Shown piece by piece: positions 58,784 through 64,000 of a stretch of DNA of 64,000 nt. The translations under genes were made by a program, and so were the position numbers. The DNA is from Subdoligranulum variabile (GTDB taxonomy: Bacteria; Bacillota; Clostridia; Oscillospirales; Ruminococcaceae). The stretch lies in the NCBI RefSeq assembly GCF_025152575.1, contig NZ_CP102293.1, forward strand, positions 2,046,001 through 2,110,000, in the 5' to 3' direction. The notes under the pieces were generated by a model. The model did not search any database, was not told the DNA's origin, and was given only the letters and a program-made list of their open reading frames with translations. Positions within the stretch are counted from its first letter, which is position 1, and each line of letters opens with the position of its first letter.

Positions 58784-59686
58784 TCAGGTCTTGGCCGGGT
58801 TTACATGGATCATCACATGCTTGACTTCGGGATATTCCTTTTCCACGTCGGTGTGGACCTGTTCGGCCACCTCGTGGGCTTCCCGCAGCGTTTTGTCGCC
58901 GTCGACTTCAATCTCCAGGTCGATGTAGACCTTGTTGCCGAACATCCGGGTATGGAGCAGGTCCACGGCCTCCACGCCGGGACGGCCGGAGATGAAGGCG
59001 CGGAGTTTGTTTTCATACTCCTCCCCGCAGGAGGTGTCCAGCAGTTTGTTGATGGCGTCCTTCAGGATGTCGTAGGACACTTTCAGGATGAACAGGCAGA
59101 TGACCACGCTGGCCACCGAGTCCAGCACCGGGAATCCCAGCATGGCACCGGCGATGCCGATGAGGGAACCGATGGAGGAGAAGGCGTCGGAGCGGTGATG
59201 CCAGGCGTCGGCGAGGAAGGCCGAGGAATGGATGAGCAGGGCATAGTGGCGGGTGTACCAGTACATGGCCTCCTTGCCCACGATGGAGATGATGGCGGCA
59301 GCCAGGGCGATGGGCCCGGGCACGGCGAGGGTCTGGTAGTTGCCGGAGAAGATGGTCTCCAGTCCGGCCTTGCCGATACCCAGACCGGTGAGCAGCAGCA
59401 CCACGCCCAGCAGCAGGGAGGCTACGCATTCCAGCCGCTCGTGGCCGTAGGGATGTTCCTCATCCGACGCCTTTTTGGAGATCTTGACGCCGATCCAGGC
59501 GATGAGGGTGGTGAGCACATCGGAGAAGGAGTGGACGGCGTCCGAGATCATGGCGCTGGAGTGGCCGGTGACGCCGGCGAACAGCTTGAATCCCGAGAGC
59601 ACCGCGTTGCCGATGACGCTGACCAGGGACAGTTTGCGGATGACCACCGCTTCATCCAGCGGTGCCGTTTTGTTTTGGGTTGCCAT
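58784..59686 (-). CDS. Cation diffusion facilitator metal exporter (Ni/Co candidate)
   Basis: This 300-residue CDF protein has six helices and the cytoplasmic metal domain. Motifs are SDAVHSFSDVLTTLIAW (helix II, with the HxxxD metal site), HPYGHERLE near 78, and LADAWHHRSDAFSS near 155 (helix V, HxxxD). The C-terminal domain ends in HVMIHVNP. CDFs export divalent metals with proton antiport. The NiCo-type riboswitch upstream points to nickel or cobalt; zinc or iron are alternatives from the protein alone. CAGGAGG precedes ATG 59686. Confidence 0.92.
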   Translation of the reverse strand: MATQNKTAPLDEAVVIRKLSLVSVIGNAVLSGFKLFAGVTGHSSAMISDAVHSFSDVLTTLIAWIGVKISKKASDEEHPYGHERLECVASLLLGVVLLLTGLGIGKAGLETIFSGNYQTLAVPGPIALAAAIISIVGKEAMYWYTRHYALLIHSSAFLADAWHHRSDAFSSIGSLIGIAGAMLGFPVLDSVASVVICLFILKVSYDILKDAINKLLDTSCGEEYENKLRAFISGRPGVEAVDLLHTRMFGNKVYIDLEIEVDGDKTLREAHEVAEQVHTDVEKEYPEVKHVMIHVNPAKT

Positions 59687-59779
59687 ACAAGAAAACCTCC
59701 TGTTGTGACCGGGAAAATCCCGGCGGTGTGATTACTCTTGTGTGCACCTTTTCGAGAACGGTTGTTCCCAGGAACCCCG

Positions 59780-59901
59780 AAAAAGAATAGAAAAAGGCAC
59801 CTGTGGAACATACAACTGTCCCACAGATGCCGTTACCTTCATCTGCTGCCGCACGGGCGGCCCGGCCCCACGCCCTGCAAAGGGCGTCGCCTGCTCAGTT
59901 T
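59780..59901 (-). promoter_or_regulatory. NiCo (czcD) riboswitch with terminator
   Basis: On the minus strand the leader reads CTGAGCAGGC, a closed stem, GGGGCCGGGC, a stem, GGCAGCAGATGAAGG, and GGCATCTGTGGGACAG. This matches my recollection of the NiCo class, with its repeated GGC-type junction elements and GGGACAG. The strand GGCATCTGTGG (59821-59831) can instead pair with CCACAGGTGCC (59795-59805) to form a terminator followed by TTTTTCTATTCTTTTT. Metal binding would prevent termination and turn on export. The rest of 59687-60152 holds only promoters. Confidence 0.85.
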
Positions 59902-59958
59902 GTACTGGAGATCTCGCACCCCGATCGGGGGATGTAATGCAGTGCAAAGAGTTTTCAT

Positions 59959-59987
59959 ATTATACCCCATTTTATGGGAGCCGTCAA
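59959..59987 (-). promoter_or_regulatory. Promoter of the CDF transcript
   Basis: On the minus strand TTGACG (59982-59987) and perfect TATAAT (59959-59964) are 17 bp apart. Confidence 0.75.
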
Positions 59988-60047
59988 GCAGATGTGCCGC
60001 TTTTTTGCGTATTGCCGAAAAAAAGGCGAAAAACGGCGGCGTTCCCC

Positions 60048-60076
60048 TTGCGGGCGGGGAGACCGGCTGGTATACT
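60048..60076 (+). promoter_or_regulatory. Promoter of the zinc-ribbon membrane protein gene
   Basis: TTGCGG (60048-60053) and TATACT (60071-60076) are 17 bp apart. Confidence 0.55.
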
Positions 60077-60152
60077 GAAACCAGGATGAAAAACGGCGGA
60101 AAGTGTTCCGCTCCGCCGCCACGGCCTTCAAAACCGAAAGGAGGAAAAAACT

Positions 60153-61088
60153 ATGCTCTGTCCCCAGTGCGGAAAATCCGTCGAAGACGGCACGATGACC
60201 TGCCCGTATTGCGGTGCATCCCTGCAGCCCAACGCCCAACCGGAGGCCTCGGCGCCGATCTATACGCGGCCGCCGGTGGCTGACCCACCCCCGGCGTACC
60301 AGCCGGCGTACCAGTCGTCGGAAATGCCGGTGATCCAGCTGATGCGCCGGATGGCCCGCTCGCCGGTTTTTCTGGTGCCGGCCATTGCGTACACCTGTAT
60401 GGTCCTTTTCCAGATAGCGGCTACCTTCTTCGGCGTCGCCCAGGTCTCTCTGGACCCGGTGGTCACCCAGACGGTGGAAACCAACGCGTTCCTTCAGAAC
60501 ATCTACACCACCTCGGTGACCTTCAGTGCCCTGCCGCTGAGCTATATCTTCTCCATCCTGGCGGCGGTGGGCATCTGGATGACCTTTGCCTCGGCGGCAA
60601 ACCAGTCCGGTGCGCCCATCAAGACCGCCGGTCTGACCCTTCTCCGGGTCCTTCAGATCATTTCGCTGGTGGTGGTATGCCTGCTGGTGCTGCTGCTGTT
60701 CGGTGCCGTCGCCATCCTGATCAGCACGCTGGGGTCGTATGATAATACCGGTGCTGCCAGCGCGCTGATCGTGGTGGTTCTTCTGATCGCGGCCGTCATA
60801 GTAGCGCTGGCGATCCTCTATTCGGTGAAAACCATCACCACCATCGAATGCTTCCGCAGATCCATCCGGACGGGTACGCCTCAGGGCAAAATCTCTGTCT
60901 ATGTGGCTGTTATGAGCATCCTGGGCGGTCTGCTCTCTCTTCTGGCGGTTCTCTCGGGCAACCTCTTCAATGCCCTGGCCGGTGTGGCCGGTGCGGTATC
61001 GGGCATCGGATTCGGTGTCTTCCTGTTCCGCTACCGGGAAGAGTTCCTGAAAATTCCCTCCCCGGCGGATGCCTGGCATACGCGGTAA
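60153..61088 (+). CDS. Zinc-ribbon membrane protein of unknown function
   Basis: This 311-residue protein starts with a zinc ribbon (CPQC at 3-6 and CPYC at 17-20), followed by a Pro/Tyr-rich linker (25-58) and about six hydrophobic helices from residue 70 to 295. Such zinc-ribbon plus membrane-domain proteins are common in Clostridia and uncharacterised. It is a single gene with its own promoter and terminator. AAAGGAGG precedes ATG 60153. Confidence 0.78.
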   Translation: MLCPQCGKSVEDGTMTCPYCGASLQPNAQPEASAPIYTRPPVADPPPAYQPAYQSSEMPVIQLMRRMARSPVFLVPAIAYTCMVLFQIAATFFGVAQVSLDPVVTQTVETNAFLQNIYTTSVTFSALPLSYIFSILAAVGIWMTFASAANQSGAPIKTAGLTLLRVLQIISLVVVCLLVLLLFGAVAILISTLGSYDNTGAASALIVVVLLIAAVIVALAILYSVKTITTIECFRRSIRTGTPQGKISVYVAVMSILGGLLSLLAVLSGNLFNALAGVAGAVSGIGFGVFLFRYREEFLKIPSPADAWHTR

Positions 61089-61105
61089 AATACTGTTAAT
61101 ACAAA

Positions 61106-61146
61106 ACTCCCTGTTCTGCCTTTTGGCAAAACAGGGAGTCTTTTTG
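61106..61146. terminator. Terminator between the zinc-ribbon gene and thiC
   Basis: A stem of about 14 pairs with one internal mismatch (61106-61120 with 61125-61139) is followed by CTTTTT and lies between convergent genes. Confidence 0.85.
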
Positions 61147-61155
61147 TTGTAACAG

Positions 61156-62466
61156 TTACAGAATGTCGATGTGTTCGCCGTTCAGGGCTTTGTTCATGCT
61201 GCGCACGGCGCAGAACTTGCCACACATGGAGCAGGTGTCGTCATGCTCGGGGGAGCGGTCTGCCCGGATGGCCTTGGCGGTCTCGGGGTCCAGGGCGCAG
61301 GCCCACTGAGCTTCCCAGTCCAGGGCGCGGCGGGCATCGCCCATCTTGTCGTCGATCTCCCGGGCGCCGCGCACCCCCTTGGCGATGTCGGCGGCATGGG
61401 CGGCGATCTTGCTGGCGATGATGCCCTGCTTCACGTCCTCCAGGTTGGGCAGGGCCAGATGCTCGGCGGGGGTCACATAGCACAGGAAGGCCGCGCCGTT
61501 CATGGCGGCAATGGCGCCGCCGATGGCTGCCGTGATGTGGTCGTAGCCGGGGGCAATGTCGGTGACCAGGGGGCCCAGCACATAGAAGGGGGCGCCCATG
61601 CAGATGGACTGCTGCACCTTCATGTTGGCGGCGATCTGGTCCATGGGCACGTGGCCGGGGCCTTCCACCATGACCTGGACATCCTTCTCCCAGGCGCGCT
61701 TGGTCAGCTCGCCCAGCCGCACCAGCTCCTCGATCTGGCAGACGTCGGTGGCGTCGGCCAGACAGCCGGGACGGCAGGCGTCGCCCAGAGAGATGGTGAC
61801 GTCGTATTCCCGGCAGATGTCGAGAATCTCGTCATAATACTGATAGAACGGATTTTCCTCCCCGGTCATGCACATCCAGGCGAAGACCAGCGAACCGCCC
61901 CGGGAGACGATGTTCATCTTGCGCTTGTGCTTGCGGATCTGGTCGATGGTCTTGCGGGTGATGCCGCAGTGCAGCGTCACGAAGTCCACGCCGTCCTGGG
62001 CGTGGAGCCGCACCACGTCGATGAAGTCCTTGGCGGTCAGGGTGTCCAGATCCCGCTGGTAGTGGATGACGCTGTCATACACCGGCACGGTGCCGATCAT
62101 GGCGGGACACTCGTGGGTCAGCTTCTGGCGGAAGGGCTGGGTGTTGCCGTGGCTGGACAGGTCCATGATGGCCTCGCCGCCCATCTTGACGGCGGCCATC
62201 ACCTTCTGCATCTCCACGTCGTAGTCCTTGCAGTCCCGCGACACGCCCAGGTTCACGTTGATCTTGGTGCGCAGCATGGAACCCACGCCCTCGGGGTCCA
62301 GGCAGGTGTGGTTCTTGTTGGCGGGGATGACCACCTTGCCGCTGGCCACCAGGGGCAGCAGCTCCTCCACCGTCATACGCTCTTTTTTGGCAACGATCTC
62401 CAGCTGCGGGGTCACGATGCCCTTGCGCGCCGCCTCCATCTGGGTGGCATAATTCCGTTCACTCAT
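61156..62466 (-). CDS. thiC: Phosphomethylpyrimidine synthase
   Basis: This 436-residue radical SAM enzyme converts aminoimidazole ribotide to hydroxymethylpyrimidine phosphate in thiamine synthesis. Conserved segments are [19 protein letters not shown] (near 87), [12 protein letters not shown] (near 267), and the C-terminal cluster motif C-X2-C-X4-C (CSMCGKFC, near 410). It is the shorter Firmicute form, without the N-terminal extension of the E. coli enzyme. AAAGGAG precedes ATG 62466. It ends the thiE-thiD-thiC operon, 25 bp after thiD. Confidence 0.96.
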   Translation of the reverse strand: MSERNYATQMEAARKGIVTPQLEIVAKKERMTVEELLPLVASGKVVIPANKNHTCLDPEGVGSMLRTKINVNLGVSRDCKDYDVEMQKVMAAVKMGGEAIMDLSSHGNTQPFRQKLTHECPAMIGTVPVYDSVIHYQRDLDTLTAKDFIDVVRLHAQDGVDFVTLHCGITRKTIDQIRKHKRKMNIVSRGGSLVFAWMCMTGEENPFYQYYDEILDICREYDVTISLGDACRPGCLADATDVCQIEELVRLGELTKRAWEKDVQVMVEGPGHVPMDQIAANMKVQQSICMGAPFYVLGPLVTDIAPGYDHITAAIGGAIAAMNGAAFLCYVTPAEHLALPNLEDVKQGIIASKIAAHAADIAKGVRGAREIDDKMGDARRALDWEAQWACALDPETAKAIRADRSPEHDDTCSMCGKFCAVRSMNKALNGEHIDIL

Positions 62467-62491
62467 CTTTGTTTTGCTCCTTTGTATGTAT

Positions 62492-63298
62492 TCAGTCCGC
62501 TTGTTCGGCGTAACGTCCCTGTAAGGTCCAGGCGTGGTCCATGGGACCGCTGCCCTTGCCCAGATCCAGCCCGGCGGCCAGCGCCCCGGACAGATAGTCC
62601 TTCGCCCGCTGTACGGCGTCAGGCAGGGCAAAACCCTTGGCCAGATTGGCCGCGATGGCGCTGGACAGCGTGCAGCCGGTGCCGTGGGTGTTGGTGGTGG
62701 CGATGCGCTTGCCGGTGAACCACCGGGCGCCGCTGCCGTCCAGCAGCAGGTCGTTGGCGTCGTTGACACAGTGCCCGCCCTTGAGCAGCACGGCGCAGCC
62801 GTACCGGTCCCGGATGGTCCGGGCGGCCGCCTCCATCTCCGCGGGGCTTTCGATGGTGCAGCCCGCCAGCAGTTCCGCCTCGGGAATGTTGGGGGTGGCC
62901 ACCTCGGCCAGAGGCAGCAGGGTTCTGGTCAGCGTCTCCACGGCCTCGGGGCGGATGAGCCGCGCACCGCTGGTGGCCACCATCACGGGGTCCACCACGA
63001 TGTGTTTGGCTTGGTAAAACCGCAGCCGCTCCCCGATGACCTCGATGAGGGCGGGGGAGGAGACCATCCCGATCTTGACGGCGTCGGGGCGGATGTCGGT
63101 GAACACCGCGTCCAGCTGCTGGGCCAGGAATTCGGGGCTGACTTCGGAAATGGCGGTCACGCCGGTGGTGTTTTGGGCGGTCAAAGCGGTGATGGCGGTC
63201 ATGCCGTAGACGCCGTTCATCGTCATCGTTTTGAGATCGGCCTGAATACCGGCGCCTGCGCTGGAATCGCTTCCGGCGATGGATAATGCAGTTCTCAT
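62492..63298 (-). CDS. thiD: Hydroxymethylpyrimidine (phosphate) kinase
   Basis: This 268-residue kinase of the ribokinase fold phosphorylates HMP and HMP-P. The N-terminal [34 protein letters not shown] near residue 100, LLKGGH near 180, and the catalytic [19 protein letters not shown] near 205 are typical. ATG 63298 was chosen over an in-frame ATG five codons upstream because of the GAGGT spacing. Confidence 0.95.
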   Translation of the reverse strand: MRTALSIAGSDSSAGAGIQADLKTMTMNGVYGMTAITALTAQNTTGVTAISEVSPEFLAQQLDAVFTDIRPDAVKIGMVSSPALIEVIGERLRFYQAKHIVVDPVMVATSGARLIRPEAVETLTRTLLPLAEVATPNIPEAELLAGCTIESPAEMEAAARTIRDRYGCAVLLKGGHCVNDANDLLLDGSGARWFTGKRIATTNTHGTGCTLSSAIAANLAKGFALPDAVQRAKDYLSGALAAGLDLGKGSGPMDHAWTLQGRYAEQAD

Positions 63299-63362
63299 AC
63301 AGATACCTCGCATTTCTTTTGTAACGCGGCAGAGAGTGGTGCCCCCGGTCTGCCGCGGGGAT

Positions 63363-64000
63363 TCAGTGGGATTGGGTCATGGCGTCCGAGAGGGCGCGCA
63401 GTTCCCGGCTGGCGGCGGTGATGTCCTCGGCGGCAAAGATGGCCGAGACCACTGCCACCCCGGCTACGCCGGTGCCGGCCAGCCGGGGCAGGTTCTCCCG
63501 GGTGATGCCGCCGATGGCCACCACAGGGATGGGCACAGCGTCACAGATGGCGCGCAGCGTTTCGTGGGAGAGAGCGGTCACGTTGTTTTTTGTTGTGCTG
63601 CCGAACACCGCCCCGGCGCCCAGATAGTCAGCCCCGCCTTCGTACGCCCGGCGGGCTTCCTCGGGGGTGTGGGCCGATACGCCCACGATCATCTTGTCGC
63701 CCACCCGGCGGCGCACTTCTTCCACCGGCAGGTCGTCCTGTCCCACATGGACGCCGTCGGCGCCGCAGGCCAGCGCTACCTCCAGGTCGTCGTTGATGAT
63801 CAGCGGCACGCCGTAGCGCTGGCACAGGCAGCCGATGCTGCGGCCCAGATGGATAAAACTCTCCCGGTGCAGCTGCTTTTCCCGCAGCTGCACACAGGTC
63901 ACGCCGCCCTGTAAAGCGGCCTCCACCTGGGCGCGCAGCGTCTGGCCGTGCAGCCAGCTGCGGTCGGTGACGGCGTAGAGCCGCAGCCGGTCTTTATCGA
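63363..64000 (-). CDS. thiE: Thiamine-phosphate synthase, cut by the window edge
   Basis: This is the C-terminal 212 residues of ThiE; the frame stays open through position 64000, so the true start lies outside the window. ThiE joins HMP-PP and thiazole phosphate. Visible motifs are TCVQLREKQL, LIINDDLEVALACGADGVHVGQDD (landmarks NDDLEVA and GVHVGQDD), GVSAHTPEEA, DYLGAGAVFGSTTK, and VVAIGGI. The 64-bp gap to thiD suggests one thi operon. Any TPP riboswitch would be beyond the window. Confidence 0.95.
   Translation of the reverse strand, partial: DKDRLRLYAVTDRSWLHGQTLRAQVEAALQGGVTCVQLREKQLHRESFIHLGRSIGCLCQRYGVPLIINDDLEVALACGADGVHVGQDDLPVEEVRRRVGDKMIVGVSAHTPEEARRAYEGGADYLGAGAVFGSTTKNNVTALSHETLRAICDAVPIPVVAIGGITRENLPRLAGTGVAGVAVVSAIFAAEDITAASRELRALSDAMTQSH

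Noticed and set aside
1..64000. tRNA or rRNA genes, insertion sequences, prophage genes, CRISPR arrays
   Set aside because: All gaps over 280 bp are explained by promoters and leaders. I saw no cloverleaf, transposase, integrase or phage protein motifs.

Overview
This window looks like chromosomal DNA from a strictly anaerobic, high-GC gut Firmicute of the Oscillospiraceae (Faecalibacterium / Gemmiger / Subdoligranulum type). That placement is an inference. It rests on Gram-positive style strong Shine-Dalgarno sites, T-box leaders, a THF riboswitch, vegetative promoters close to TTGACA-N17-TATAAT, many oxygen-sensitive Fe-S enzymes (hybrid cluster protein, ThiC, aconitase family) and oxidative-stress genes typical of anaerobes (rubrerythrin, PerR). 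About 60 protein genes are packed tightly. I see no rRNA, tRNA, insertion sequence, phage gene or CRISPR array.

Layout. 0.3-6.4 kb: a sugar-acid catabolic island with two tartronate semialdehyde reductase paralogs in opposite orientation, flanking a DapA-family lyase, a MOFRL-type glycerate kinase and a PrpR-type regulator whose AAA+ domain is degenerate. 6.7-12.5 kb: redox genes (aldo/keto reductase, GltD-like flavoprotein, cupin plus hybrid cluster protein behind palindromic operators, FAD-dependent dehydrogenase). 12.5-20.5 kb: HdeD-like membrane protein, cytidylate kinase-like protein, hisB-glyA, a stand-alone Hsp70, azlCD, citrate synthase. 20.8-31.9 kb: aconitase-family hydratase divergent from gltA, two tandem AI-2E-family permeases, a two-gene SufCB system, T-box-controlled asnB, THF-riboswitch-controlled folT, and an alanine/sodium symporter.

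32-44.2 kb: envelope and regulation. There are two ECF sigma/anti-sigma units, exonuclease III, MATE efflux, a MacAB-like ABC exporter, a pentapeptide protein and an acyltransferase. 44.3-49.2 kb: metal and peroxide control, with perR divergent from rubrerythrin, then feoA-feoA-feoB-Cys-rich protein and a DtxR-family regulator; the feo leader carries three copies of TTAG-N6-CTAA. 49.3-56.5 kb: MATE pump, HdeD-like protein, and an AraC regulator divergent from a GPH symporter and a GH2 glycosidase. 56.5-64 kb: TrpB2 behind a tryptophan T-box, a glutaredoxin-like protein, a CDF metal exporter behind a NiCo-type riboswitch, a zinc-ribbon membrane protein, and thiE-thiD-thiC, with thiE cut by the window edge.

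The strongest theme is RNA- and metal-based control: four cis-acting RNA regulators (Asn T-box, THF, Trp T-box, NiCo), a PerR operator and a triple DtxR-like operator all sit directly in front of genes whose function fits the ligand. The best candidates for something new are the inverted garR paralogs around a regulator that has lost its sigma-54 activator hallmarks, the three-site feo leader with an internal hairpin, the orphan TrpB2 under tRNA-Trp control, and a four-gene ECF sigma operon with an unusual start codon.
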